DNA of 64,000 bases, taken from Trochalopteron elliotii. Lineage: Eukaryota > Chordata > Aves > Passeriformes > Leiothrichidae. Location of the stretch: assembly GCA_024734555.1 (NCBI GenBank), contig JANPWX010000106.1, forward strand, positions 2,031,004-2,095,003, in the 5' to 3' direction. Numbering within the stretch: the stretch's first letter is position 1; every line of letters starts with the position of its first letter. The notes beneath the pieces are model-generated. The model worked only from the letters and a program-made list of their open reading frames with translations. It was not told the DNA's origin and made no database searches. Both the position numbers and the translations under genes were made by a program. Positions 38,400 through 49,700 of the stretch are shown in pieces.

Positions 38400-38800
38400 G
38401 TTAGGAAAAGCTTAGTTATATTTACAAGCATACAGTTCAACTACTGATTGTAAAAATATGCATAATGCATAGCTAGCTTGGCCCAGTAATTAATGTGATT
38501 ATGCATTCAAAGCAGGTAAGTGCAATAATTGGGTTGCTGTGCAAGCTGTGCAAGTGCATGCACAATTCTGCACACCTAATGTTTTGGGAGGTTTGCCCAC
38601 TTGGGGAGATTCTGAAGCTCTGCTTTGCAATCACAGCCTAGAAAATAAAACTAAGATTATTTCCTGTTCCATAAACTGACCTAAGCACCAATGCTACTTT
38701 CCCAATATAATTAAAAGTTAAAAGCCTTTAATTAAAGAATATAAATCAGAGTGAATAATGTCAGACCAGAGCAGGCTTACCATACAGGCTGCATCCAGTG
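38400..38800. promoter_or_regulatory. Candidate conserved non-coding element
   Basis: The segment contains a palindromic cluster TATGCATA (38457-38464) followed directly by ATGCAT (38465-38470), a TAATTAATG block near 38488, and a second ATTATGCAT near 38499-38507. These are POU- and homeodomain-like motifs packed into about 60 bp. No repeat signature is seen. Function is inferred only. Confidence 0.3.
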
Positions 38801-39465
38801 CTGAGAGTGCACGAGCACAAGGCCATAAAAATGCCATTCACACCTTTTAATTGGTACATTTGAGCATTCCTTTTATTGCTCTGCCAAGCCAGCAATGGTA
38901 CCACTTCCCTTCTGAAAACATTTTCACTCTCCAAACTTCAATCCAAGTGTTGACAATGACAAATGGTGCCCCTGCCTCCCTCAAGCCCCATCCAGAACAA
39001 AGCAATTCTTTGCCCTGGAGCGCCTGAAGCATACCTGGGCTTGGAATTTAGTTCTCTTTCATATTGCATTTCCCTCCATCTCAGCCTCTTAAGATAGGGA
39101 TTTTTATTTGTTTATGTATTTATTTTGGGGACAGCAAATATAATTGGTTCCCTTGACATGGCTGTGTCATTGCACGCTGAGATAACATGAGGAAGAGGCT
39201 GCTGTGGATAAAAATTGGGGGGGAAAGCTGCATTTTTTTTCCTGTTGAAGGGCAGAACCATCCCTCCCTCTCTCACCTTCTTCCCCCTCTGTGCTCTCTG
39301 CTCACCAGCAGCAAAGTGATGGGTATCTATATATTGCTGACATAATAATACATTTATGGATTGTGAGCACAGAAAACTACAGCAGGGTAAATCCAATCAG
39401 ATTTACAGATAAACTCGAGGCCTCTATAAATCTGGACTACAATAGAAATTAGAGTGAGAGAGAGT
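38801..39465. other. Non-coding stretch, nothing recognised
   Basis: Open frames stay under 95 codons and have no domain. No repeat or RNA was recognised. A homopolymer T run near 39233-39240 is the only simple sequence of note. Confidence 0.6.
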
Positions 39466-39470
39466 GGGGG

Positions 39471-39541
39471 GGAAAAAGCTTTTTGAATCTGAATGCTGAG
39501 ATTCAGCTTCAGCTCAACAGTATTTAAAAAGCTTTTGTTCC
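39471..39541. repeat. Nested inverted repeat, 71 bp
   Basis: The outer arms are GGAAAAAGCTTTT (from 39471) and AAAAGCTTTTGTTCC (39527-39541), complementary apart from two extra bases in the right arm. Inside, GAATCT (39485-39490) faces AGATTC (39499-39504). Each outer arm is itself close to a palindrome around AAAGCTTT, so alternative pairings exist. The symmetry is visible; no function is known. Confidence 0.55.
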
Positions 39542-41395
39542 CACTTTCTACAAACAGGCAAGCATTCAGGGCTTGCAGCTAACATCGAGGAACACAGCAA
39601 CAGATTTTGAGCTTGTAAATAACTTCCAACTGTGTATTCAATTCTAAATTTCAGTTTATATGGTGCTGGGTTATTGTGTAAGAGTCAGATACAGAAAAGG
39701 AAACTTAAACATGGGACAATAAAAAAATCTCAGTACGACAAAATTCAGCAGTAAATGTGATGCAGAAAGAAAACAAACCCCAGAAAGATGCATCAAAGAC
39801 TTTTACAAATAATTTCAAATATGGAACCACTCTAAGGATTTTGTGGTCAAATCTTTAATAAAGAATTCCTCAAAGAAAAATATTTGAATTATTTACTCAG
39901 CCCCGAGGACGTGAACAGAGAATAAAGCAGATGAAAACAAGTAATCAGAAATACTTCTTTTAAAGTCGTGATCTAACAGTAGAATGTTGCTAAATAATGG
40001 GAATGAATACCCTCATAGATGTTGAGCATGCAGGAAGAAGCAGGCCAGCTCTCCCTGCAGCCCTGCAAGCACAATATGGGTTTACATCTGGTCTCAAGAA
40101 GCACCAGGCAGACCTCAGACAGTTTGGCTGTCGGCTCAGACGAGCACCCAGCAGCTCGGGTTCTTATCCAAGGCTTACTCAGCCTACCTGAACCTTTTGG
40201 GCCAGCAAAATGGAGCTGGCACTCCCATCAGCACAGGAGTCTGCCTAACATGCCTGGCACTGCCTGCTTCCAGTGAGGCTGGAGATACTGCAGTAATAAT
40301 CCTTCTCTTTTGACACTTCCTATTGTCAGAGTGGCAGGAGGCTGGAAGTGTGGAGATGCACAACACGCAGGATAAAAGAAGAAAGCATTTAAACCACCTG
40401 AAGCAGAGTTCGCAGGGAAAGCCTGGTAGCCAGGAGCCACATTCTACTCTTTGTCATCCTCCCATGGTGCTAAAATCACTTAAACAAATACTTTTTTCTT
40501 TTTTTTTTTTTAGTGTTTTTAACCCTGAGGAGATCATCACAAAAACAAGCTGCTTGGCAGTGGGAAGTCTGAGGAGCAAATGGTGCCTCTCTCCAGCATC
40601 TGAGGGGTGCATCCTACTGTGTCCAAACAACACTGCTTGAGGCATCCAACACAAGTGTGTGGGAGAGAGCCTGATCCAGCTGAGCTGTAGTACCTGGCAG
40701 AAAACAGGGCTGGAGCAGCTTCACAAACAGCACCTTGAATTTCCTGTGCAGCTGGCACAGCAGTCCTGGCTCCCTGGTGACCCACAGCAACAGGGGCTGG
40801 GCAGTGGCTGTGGGGAGTCACCAGGACCCCCAAAAGCTGAGGATGGAGAGGCTACGATGCACTCTGGGGTCTCACAGTGCTGGGCTGGGAAAGCAGCACA
40901 CAGCAGCTGATGGAGCCTGCCCTGAATGGCACAGGAGGAGCACATCTCCAGAGTGAGCTGGGAATTTAACTGAGGAAAAATGAAACTGCCCGTGACAGGA
41001 GAGATGGGCTCTGCAGCACAAAGTATCTCTGAAATTAACAGCTTCTTGTGTAAGTGAACAATGAGAGCTGTTCCACACCTATGGACTTTCCGGGGAGTGC
41101 ATAAATGATACAGTATCCTTTATGATCAGCTAGTGATCCTGGGGGGATTGGGGGAACCACCCGCAAAGCTGAAGTAACAGTTAAAACTAAACGCATAAAT
41201 GAAAAAAAAAAATAATAACCCAGAACACAACATTCAGTGATTTGATTGTGCTGAGAGGACAAGAGCCTTTCCTCTGGAGATGGGAGACAGTATTTTCTGG
41301 CTGGGAGAGCTGAGCTCTGTTGCTCACAGCAGGGCTGGGCAGTGCAGGGTGGGCAGCCCTGTCCGGGAGCCTCTCTCTGCCAGCCAGCAACTCGC
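39542..41395. other. Non-coding stretch, nothing recognised
   Basis: The first part, to about 40000, is AT-rich and featureless. From about 40000 the GC content rises, and overlapping frames of 60-128 codons appear on both strands; none has a domain. A T run with A at 40495-40512 is simple sequence. Confidence 0.55.
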
Positions 41396-41399
41396 AGCT

Positions 41400-41508
41400 C
41401 TAATCCGGGATCTGTCACCACTCACTGCACAGCCTTGGGCGAGCGGCTTCACCTCCTCGTGTCTCAGTTTCACCATCTGCAGGACTGGGCTAACACTTAC
41501 TTGGCCAG
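41400..41508 (+). repeat. MIR-like CORE-SINE relic (plus strand), well preserved
   Basis: This is the best of the MIR-like matches in the window. 'Ctgtcaccactcactgca' leads into 'cagccttgggcgagcggctt' (MIR: tgaccttgggcaagtcactt). Then come 'cacctcctcgtgtctcagtt' and 'tcaccatctgcaggactggg', with 'ctaacacttacttgg' in place of the MIR 'ataatagtacctacct' end. All core blocks are in sense order with close to consensus spacing. It lies about 480 bp upstream of the minisatellite. Confidence 0.78.
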
Positions 41509-41987
41509 CAGATAGGGGCATTCAGGGGTTTAATCAAGGGTAGCTGGAGTGATTAAATTCCAGCTGCTCGGTCTGTGGCTGCAAACTCGCTGCTCAGTGT
41601 CGGGTCCGGCACTGCGGCACACGGGCCAGGCACGGCGTCCTCGGAGCACGGCAGGGAGGGAAAAGCACTGCCACAGCACAAAACACGGGTCAGCACCTTC
41701 CAACTGCGGCTGCCAATGTGCTGACTTGGCATCAGCCTCCTCCCGGGCCCTGGCTGAGGCGCACCAGAGAAATCCCGTCACTGCCAGCCCGCTGGAGGTG
41801 GGAACAGAGCCAGGTCTGCCTCCAGACGGAGCCCCAGCGAGAAATGAGTGACTGCCCCTCCACAGGACGGAACTGCAGCCAGGTACACGGGGCCCTGACT
41901 GTGATGGAAACACAAAGGCTCGGGAGCTGTGCTCCATCTGCCCTGCGGAAGTGCTCCCGACTGGCATCCGAGTGCCCCTGGCCACCA
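41509..41987. other. GC-rich, CpG-bearing segment before the minisatellite
   Basis: This segment has clearly more CpG dinucleotides than the rest of the window, for example around 41570-41660, 41700-41710 and 41745-41840. No promoter motif or exon can be named. The frames here remain open mainly because the minisatellite next to it lacks stops. It could be a weak CpG island, or simply GC-biased gene conversion around a recombination-prone repeat. I cannot tell which from sequence alone. Confidence 0.4.
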
Positions 41988-42580
41988 GCCCGGGCAGGAA
42001 TGAGCACAGCCCGGGCAGGACTGAGCACAGCCCGGGCAGGACTGAGCACAGCACAGGCAGGAATGAACACAGCCCGGGCAGGAATGGGCACAGCCCGGGC
42101 AGGACTGAGCACAGCCCGGGCAGGAATGGGCACAGCACAGGCAGGAATGAACACAGCCCGGGCAGGACTGAGCACAGCACAGGCAGGACTGAGCACAGCC
42201 CGGGCAGGAATGAACACAGCCCGGGCAGGAATGGGCACAGCCCGGGCAGGACTGAGCACAGCACAGGCAGGAATGAACACAGCCCGGGCAGGAATGGGCA
42301 CAGCCCGGGCAGGAATGGGCACGGCACAGGCAGGAATGACCACAGCCCGGGCAGGAATTGGGCACAGCCCGGTCAGGAATGTGCAGAGGCTCAGCCGAGG
42401 CAGAAATGAGCACAGCCCAGGCAGAAATATACACAGCACAGGCAGGATGAGAGCACAGACCAGGCAGAAACGAGCACAGGCTCAGCCCAGGCAGGACAGA
42501 ACACAGGCTCAGTACAGCTTCAGCACAGGCTCAGCCCAGGCAGGATGGAGCACAGCCTCAGCACAGGCAGAACAGGGCAC
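41988..42580. repeat. Minisatellite, 21-bp unit, 18 exact-register units plus decayed tail
   Basis: Units beginning GCAGG(A/C) start at 41994, 42015, 42036 and so on at exactly 21-bp steps through 42351, giving 18 units. Variation is confined to a few positions: AATGAG, ACTGAG, AATGGG, AATGAA or AATGAC after GCAGG, and CCCGG or CACAG at the end. The unit at 42351 gains one T (22 bp), after which copies become irregular up to about 42580. Because 21 is a multiple of three and the unit lacks stops in several frames, long frames of 309, 265, 235, 218 and 152 codons appear on both strands. They encode simple heptad repeats and are not genes. Copy number is likely to vary between individuals. Confidence 0.95.
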
Positions 42581-44295
42581 GGGGCTGGTTCAGTCCCACC
42601 CAGGATCTGAACCATGGACCAGGGCCACCAGACAGCACCAGAACTAGAAAACAGAGGGGTCCTGCATGAAAACCCTTCCCAGCTCCAATTTAGTTCTTGC
42701 TTATCCCACCACATACCCCTTTTCATCTGGAGCTCTGTGCCTGAATCCCCACAGACACAGCCCCACTTCAGCTCGCTGCATCTCTCCTCATCATTCTGTT
42801 CTGTCAGAGGCACTTCCCTCCCTTCTCCATGCATTCCCTCACTGGCCATCAAATAGCCAGAAAAACTGTCCATCCTTCAGCTCTTCTCCCATTTCAGAGA
42901 GGTCTTCATGCTCTTTTCAGCATTTACAGGACTATTAAGTATAAGAGGATCCATATATATATATAAATAGGTATTAAGTACGTCTTGGAATAAACGTCAA
43001 GGTATAAGTGATTGCACAAGTTGCAAGGAGACTCTTTTAACAGGAAAGAGAAACTATTTCACCTGCAATCAGTAATAATTGCATCAACAGAACCAGTAAA
43101 ATGATATGGTTATAAGTCAACCCTATAAATCCATAAAGCAACTTAATTTCCAAGATTCATGCCTAGAATTAGATGACAGAAAAGTAAATTTTACATACAC
43201 AAAGGAATTTCTTCTTAAACTTTCTTTCCTGGGATGGCAGAGGGAAGGTGAGGGAAATCAATCCCATAGATACCAAGAACCATGTCTGTGTTGACTGGTA
43301 CCACTGTGACAGTGCATTAGGGGTGTCAACAGACTGTCATCAACCCTTGCCACATGAGATCAAACACTCTCTTGCTGACTCTGAACCCCAGCAGGAGCCA
43401 GCCAGAGCAAACACCAAGAGAGGACTGCAGAATTTGGCTCTGAGTTTTCGCAAACAACTTTATTTCTCCCCATGTCCTGTGACCTAGGTAATAAAATAAC
43501 ATTTACAACTCAATTAAGGCATCTCAAATACAGATCTGTGATTTAACATGCAGACACTTCTGGTACTGCAGATTTAATATGGTAATGACTGAACAGATGT
43601 TTAGGAAATTGTGTACACTGGCAGATGCTGACTGACAAAGGATCCCTGTTTCAGGTGTTTGGCTTCCATGAGTTTACACATGACTGCCAAAAAGACTGTT
43701 CCCTGCTCCAAGAAGAGCAGCTACAGAAGCCCCTGTGCTCTGCATCCATGGCAAATTAAAGTAAAATCTAAATGTCTCCTCCATATACAATGGAAGTGAC
43801 TCAGCTTCCCCTCCCTGTACTGCACAGGTGCAACTACCACCACTCCTTGCACTCTAAAGAACTCCAGACATGCAGAATAACTCAGATCAGAGCAGTCTCC
43901 AAGTCAGGCACAAGAAAATACACACACAGTTTTCAAAACACCACATCCTGTAAGTGCACTTTCTTACTGAGTGATGCATGCCACTGGATTACAGGAGACT
44001 GCTCCCATTAGGAAACATAATTCAATACAACAAAAGGTGGCAAAACTGAGCCTGGATTGATCAAGAAGATTTAACTTCAAATTGACAATATTGCTGAGCA
44101 GCGAGGCAGGGAGCACAGGCATAATTTGGTTTCCTGCAGCACCACTCCAAATGATGGCTATCAGTATTCCAATCAGTGGCTGATGGTTTTATTTCCCCCA
44201 TGAGTTTCTCCAGGTCATCCCTGACAGTCAGAAAAGTGCTTACTCGCTTGGGCTGCACTGAGCAGATGGTTCCTGATCAGAGATTAGTGCTGGAG
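42581..44295. other. Non-coding stretch with a short TA repeat
   Basis: No gene is seen. A (TA)n run of about 13 bases lies at 42953-42965. Open frames of up to 117 codons near the minisatellite edge have no domain. The remainder is ordinary AT-rich sequence. Confidence 0.6.
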
Positions 44296-44300
44296 CCGGG

Positions 44301-44376
44301 GGTCAGCAGGCTGCCAAAAAACCTCAATCTGGGGGCTGCCAACAGCAGCCACCCCGGGGACAGCAGCTTGCTGACC
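44301..44376 (+). other. Nested 76-nt stem-loop, function unknown
   Basis: The outer arms GGTCAGCAGGCTGC (44301-44314) and GCAGCTTGCTGACC (44363-44376) pair over 14 positions with a single G-T, which would be a G-U pair in plus-strand RNA. Inside, GGGGG-CTGC (44331-44339) can pair with GCAGCC-A-CCCC (44345-44355), leaving a small loop around CAACA. The left side has a 16-base unpaired stretch and the right side 7, so the internal loop is lopsided. The overall size is that of a microRNA precursor, but the asymmetry argues against standard Drosha/Dicer processing. It could be a structured RNA, a cruciform, or chance in a GC-rich patch. Confidence 0.45.
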
Positions 44377-44379
44377 ACT

Positions 44380-45295
44380 ACAGACAGGTGACACACTCAG
44401 CAATGCCACTGGACATGTCCAGGGCTCTCTGCAGAACAGCTAGTGCTCACCTGATATATAATTTATATCCCTGCGACTTCAGTGCCTGGTGTTACAAAAT
44501 CACTTTTGCCTTGGGGTCACTCGGTGCAGATTTCCGCAGGAAATGGAGGGCACGCAGAGGTGGTGGGAGAGAATGATTAAAATCCAGACCATCCTGCCAC
44601 TGCCCAATCCCCACAACTCACGTTTTTCAAACCTCAGATCAGCATGACAACAGCCACCTCTTTTCATAGGTTTATTTTTGCTCTCCCCCTCAAAAACAGG
44701 AAAAGAAAAGAGAGTGGAAAGATTAAAAATATCCAAAAGCTGGTGGGGTTGTAGAACACAAGCTGGTATTTCAGGGCCAGGATTCTGGGACTACTGCTAT
44801 GCATCTATTTTCTTTCTCCAGATGTGGTTCAGAGGTAAGTTTTGGCATTGACTTGATTATCGTGGAATTCACTTACATTTAAACCAGAAATGAGCCCCAG
44901 CTTTACAGTTGTGGACTCTCTAAATGGTGCTTATTTTTACTAAAACATAAGGACCAATTCTTGCCAAGCACTGTGTCTGTATTGGTTTTGACCTGGTGTT
45001 TTCCCAGTTTCAGTACGGTTTTGCTGCCACAGGAGGAAGACAAAGATAACGTTATTTCATAAGATCCCAGGGCAAAATCACTTTTCTCTGGGAAAGGTGA
45101 TGAAGGAACAAAGCTGAGCTTTGCTCTGGTACTAGAGGAATTTTAAACACCATTTCTGATACTACTGCAGTACAGCAAGCACTATTCTAAGGACAAGAGC
45201 CAAGCATAGAGTACGTACCATACAAACCAACCACCGGGAGCCATGCCCTCCAAACCTGTGTCTATACAGAGCAGAGAAGAAGAGAGGGGAGAAAA
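44380..45295. other. Non-coding stretch, nothing recognised
   Basis: Open frames are under 80 codons and carry no recognisable product. No repeat was recognised before the next MIR-like segment. Confidence 0.6.
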
Positions 45296-45302
45296 AAAAT
45301 AG

Positions 45303-45405
45303 ATGGAAGTAAGTTGCTGAAGGTAACCTGGAAAGTCACTAACAGAGTGAGAACCACAGTCTCCTGACCCCTGTTTTAGTGTCTTCAAAACCATCTGCAC
45401 CATAA
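45303..45405 (-). repeat. MIR/L2-type SINE relic (minus strand)
   Basis: On the plus strand, 'gatggaagtaagttgctgaa' and 'ggtaacctggaaagtcacta' stand for the reversed 'gaggttaagtgacttgcccaa' and 'ggtcacacaggaagtcagtg' blocks. They are followed by 'acagagtgagaaccacagtctcctgacccc' in the place of 'gcagag...gaacccaggtctcctgactcc'. The part 'gtctcctgacccctgttttagtg' keeps the order of the common CORE-SINE/L2 tail. This is the third strand-consistent, ordered match of this kind in the window. Confidence 0.58.
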
Positions 45406-46465
45406 CAGCAAGCAACTGTCAGCAGTCACCTTGTTTCAGGGAGTTGAAAAAGAAAGGAAAATATATCAATCATTTTACACTTCTGAAGAAGACAATCTTA
45501 TTTTCCCCAATTACAGCATCCTATAAAGAATGTTGCTTAGATACAGTACTACACATACAAAAATAGGTTCCTAACTGTTCTCAAATTACACAACAATATT
45601 AGTTTGGGGACACTTTTAAGTCTTGCTTACTTGATTCCATTTTAATCTATTTTCTCACATGTGCATTAATTTTCATATGCATTTAATTATGCACTTCTGT
45701 GACAGAATTAAGTCAGATCTCAACCCTACAAACACTTACATGGATGGTTAACTTAACATACACACAGCCTCACTATGAATTTATGGATGTCAAATTGGAA
45801 TGACCATGGTTTCATTGTTTCCCATTTATAGTGATGTTTGCCTGATTCATTCCTATTATTCTTTTATGTCATTGATTTGTTTTGACATTCATGCATTTAT
45901 TTCCAAGTCAATACATCATTTGAATGTAAAAGATAAGACTCTTCAGGAATTTAATGCAATGGACCTCCAAAAGAGGAAAAATGGGAAGTTATATCAGAGA
46001 AGCACATTACAAACCGAAAATTGACAGAAGTTACATCTAACCTGCCTTGAGATCTCTTTTATGGTCACAGCTGGAAATCTATTGGGAATTGCCATGATGG
46101 CAACATAGCTCCTGTCTTTGCAGTGCAGTTTCTGTGTGGATGTCTGAGGTTTGGGTTCTGAACCCCATCCTCTTATCACCTGAGCACGGATACCCTTCAG
46201 CATCTCTATTAGGTAAAAATATTGAGGTATGTTCTGAAAATCAGGGGAAAAGAGGATGTTATATATCATAGAGAAGCTGCATTTTAATATTATAATCTAT
46301 TACTGCAGCAGTGGTTATTATGAATTCTGAGTCCATGATAACACTTGCTGCCTCCAAGTCCAGAATCCAAACAGCATCTCCTGGTAAAAACCTTCCCTGG
46401 ATGTTTGCTGCAAAATCCTTGTCCACTGCAAACAAACACCTCTAACTACATTTAAGACTTCAAAT
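45406..46465. other. Non-coding stretch, nothing recognised
   Basis: This is AT-rich sequence with TAATTA-like cores around 45670-45690 and only short featureless frames of up to 91 codons. No repeat family was recognised. Confidence 0.55.
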
Positions 46466-46469
46466 GTTT

Positions 46470-46740
46470 TCAAGTATTGAACACTGTTGCTTCAAGCGAT
46501 TGCACAGCGCAATCTACAGCAAGTGGTCAGCAGGATTGCTTTGGAAACATACCAATGAACTTTATTAGACAACACGCTGCACTAGCAGGAGCAGCACACA
46601 CGTGGTTTGAAGACTTAAGAACAAGCTCAATTCCCCAGTACGTTCTCAATTTAGGCTTTGTACAAATGTCTTGCTCCCTGCGATCCTGGCGATACTGGAA
46701 ACCTTCCGCATTTACTCGAGGCTCTCACTTCTTCTTGCAT
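46470..46740. promoter_or_regulatory. CpG-retaining unique segment, possible conserved element
   Basis: About ten CpGs survive in 270 bp (for example 46496, 46508, 46575, 46602, 46641, 46681, 46690, 46708 and 46718), although the flanks have almost none. A 118-codon open frame (46477-46833) crosses it but shows no domain, and no splice signals frame it. Retained CpGs in unique DNA can mark conserved regulatory sequence or a formerly unmethylated site. They can also be chance. No repeat signature was found. Confidence 0.25.
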
Positions 46741-49700
46741 CAGCTATTAAATAACCCTCATCCTCCTCAACACATGGGCAATGCCTCCTGCACACCAGTT
46801 CTGCTCCCACCCACTCACTGCTGGCACAGGTGATCCAGACCAGCTGTCACATTACGTGGCAATGGCTAATGTCATGTTTTGTCCCAATAATTACCCAGAA
46901 TTACTTCAGCGGCAACAACAAACAACCCAAACCCCAGCTCCAGCCAGGGGATTGCTGTGCAGTAAAGCTGCCATGTTTCTGTGCAGATTTGCCCCAAAAT
47001 AAGTATGTAGAGAAGCACCTCAGAAGAAGCAACAGCCCTACTATGCATTTTTCAAATGAACTGTTTAACACATAAGCTCCCAAGGAAGAGTTTTCCTGTA
47101 ATAAACTGACTGGAGAAGGCTGGATGGATTTTGGAGGGGAGGTCTGCTCACTGCTACTGCACAGGGAACTCCTACCAAGTGCCAGACATGGAAAACTTGA
47201 AACTGGTTGGGAAGAAAAAAGAAAAGAGACATCAAAAACCTGCTTGGACAAACACACTGAGGCACTAAAAGAAGGTGTGTGCACTCAAAGGGTGAGAAAT
47301 GAAAGCCTTGTTTGCTGCGTGCTAATTGAAGCAAGGCTGGGCTGCTTGCTCAGAGTCATTGGGACATTAAAGGAATTATTTCTCTTTGCTACATCAGATG
47401 GCCCTAAGCAGTGACTTTGGTTTGTGGGAGAAGCCCCAAACTGCCTTTCTAGCAGCATCACTAACTACAGACTGGGTGGAGCAAAGTTGTAGTCCAAATT
47501 CCGCAGCTTTTTGTAACATCCCTGTGCTGCCTTTCCTTGCTGTGGTTACTCTGCACTGACACTTAACTCAAGCAGCGCTGATGGTTCCCTTCATCCTGAA
47601 CAAGAACCCCCGAACTTGCAAGACACAAATTTTTCCTTTCCCAAAACTCTCACCTCAAGCTGGCTGCAGAAATGAAAAATGAATTGTTACACATTTCTCT
47701 TTCCCACTCTGAAGGTGAGTTTTTCAAGCCAAACCACCTCATTATTTGTGTGTCAGGGGAAGGTTTTTAGTGCAGTTAATAAAAATGTAGGCTCTAAAAC
47801 ACAAGTTATAGCAAATAGAAAAAAGTCTGTGTCCATGCACTACCATATACCAGCCAAAGGTCCCATGACATCCTACTTGCCACAATTACTACTTGGAGTA
47901 TCTATCATTTACACCTTGAGCTGTGTGCTAGTAGCCTTTTAAAACAGGATTTGCTTTTGTTCCCTAATCACCAAAAGAGATTTCAAAGAAATCAGATTCT
48001 ACTGATGCAAACTCTTGAGCATACAGAGTATTTTCCTTGAGTATTTACAAATGTTTTTCTTATTCATGAGCCACCTTGTAAGCAAGAACTTGTTTGAACA
48101 AGTATTCCTGGAAAATGAAAAATAAGTTACAAATATGATTGTTCATTAATGCCACATGCAATATTCAAAGAGTTCTTTCAGAGGTGTTTTGAGAATGCAT
48201 TCATCCTTTTGTGTAGTGCTACAAAGGTGTAAAATGCTAAGTGTTAGGTATTATTATACTACCAGTGTCTAAGCTTGTGGCCCCTCTTGGAAACACTCAT
48301 TTTGTACATCTGAGAGGAGAAAGCAAAAGCAGCTGAAGAAAAGATAGTTGAAAGTCTGCCTAGCATATTTTTTCACCCAAATATTGCTTTTAATGTATAA
48401 TCAATCTTTATGGTCTGTTGCTGCAGGGAAGGTGTAATAGAATCAAGTTTTCATAAAATTTCGAGTTGCATGAATCTTTCAGAAACAAGATCATAACATT
48501 CTTCATTCCAAATCAATATCGATTATTCCTTAAGTTACATATAAATTGCTTTTAGTCGCAGACATTTCATGTCATACAAATGCAGTTAATAATGGGAAAT
48601 ATCCCTTTCACCACACTAACAATGCCATCCTGCTTGCTGGGCTCATCTAGTGAGAAAGATTATTTCCTTCCTTTCCTCATATGCTATTTTAAATGTACTT
48701 TAGCCAACCTGTGTATCCTATTTTGCTCTTGTTACAGCTGATCTGTGCAGAACTTTCCAAGAATAAAGTACTATGTGACACACATGTTGCAGGTCTTGAT
48801 CAAAAGACCATTTCTTTCAGCCAGTATTTTCCCCACTGAAGAACTGAGCTCATTCAGAAGGCACATTACCCAAATTCTCCAGGCATGAAGCGGAATTCAA
48901 ATTATTCACACCAAGGAATGAGTCACAAATCATGCAGGAAACAAGTCAGAGGAGGAGGCCCAACACTGGAAGTGCTGCATGGGCGGATTTCCACCAGCAG
49001 CCCTGGGAATGCACACACGGGGTAAAAACATCCAAGTGAAACCCCTGCTCTGTTCCCTCTTTCTGCTGTTTCCTCTCTATTTGCAAAATGCACTTAAAAT
49101 ATAAATTAAATTGAATTTAGCCACAACGGTGAAATTTAAATTCACGATAAATGTCTGAGGATAAGACATAGGGGAAAGAGCTGGGAAAGTAAGAAGTCAC
49201 TCGGATAAAAATGAGGGATTCAGCACATTCCTCCTTGGTTGGCTGCTCAGCCCCAATGGTGCCATTCACTGCATCTCTGCTGGTGTTCTGCCACTGCACT
49301 TTTATGTGGGGCCAGCACAAGAGTCTGACCATCATTTTTCAGGGTTTATTTCCACATAAGGAAATACGAAGTTCCCTCCACCATGAAATGTTTTGGATTA
49401 TCTTTAATGGCTTTAAACCACAAAATACTCCTTATGTTTTATCTCAGTGTTTAATGCTTTTCAAGTTTACATTTGAGCTCCGATGATTAACTTTAAGAAA
49501 CAAAGTAAACTGTGTGTGCTTTTTTAGCCCCTAAGGACAGTTATTCCTTCAGAATGGAACTGCAAAGATATTTTTACATTGTAGGAAACCAACTATAATG
49601 TACATTACAGCTCATTTTCCAACACTGGATTGCATCATAAATATATTTTAAGCTGCTGTGTTAAAATTATAGTGGAAGATTAAAACAAGCATAACCCATA

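Noticed and set aside
41988..42580. Regular repeat array considered as a CRISPR array
   Set aside because: Units are contiguous with no unique spacers, and the host is a vertebrate.
41718..42647. Open frame of 309 codons as a possible repeat-rich protein gene
   Set aside because: It is the translation of the 21-bp minisatellite. The same DNA also keeps 265-, 235- and 218-codon frames open on the other strand, there are no gene-like flanks, and the start lies in unrelated sequence.
46477..46833. 118-codon frame as a possible exon
   Set aside because: No recognisable protein motif and no paired splice sites; retained CpGs are better described as a possible regulatory segment.
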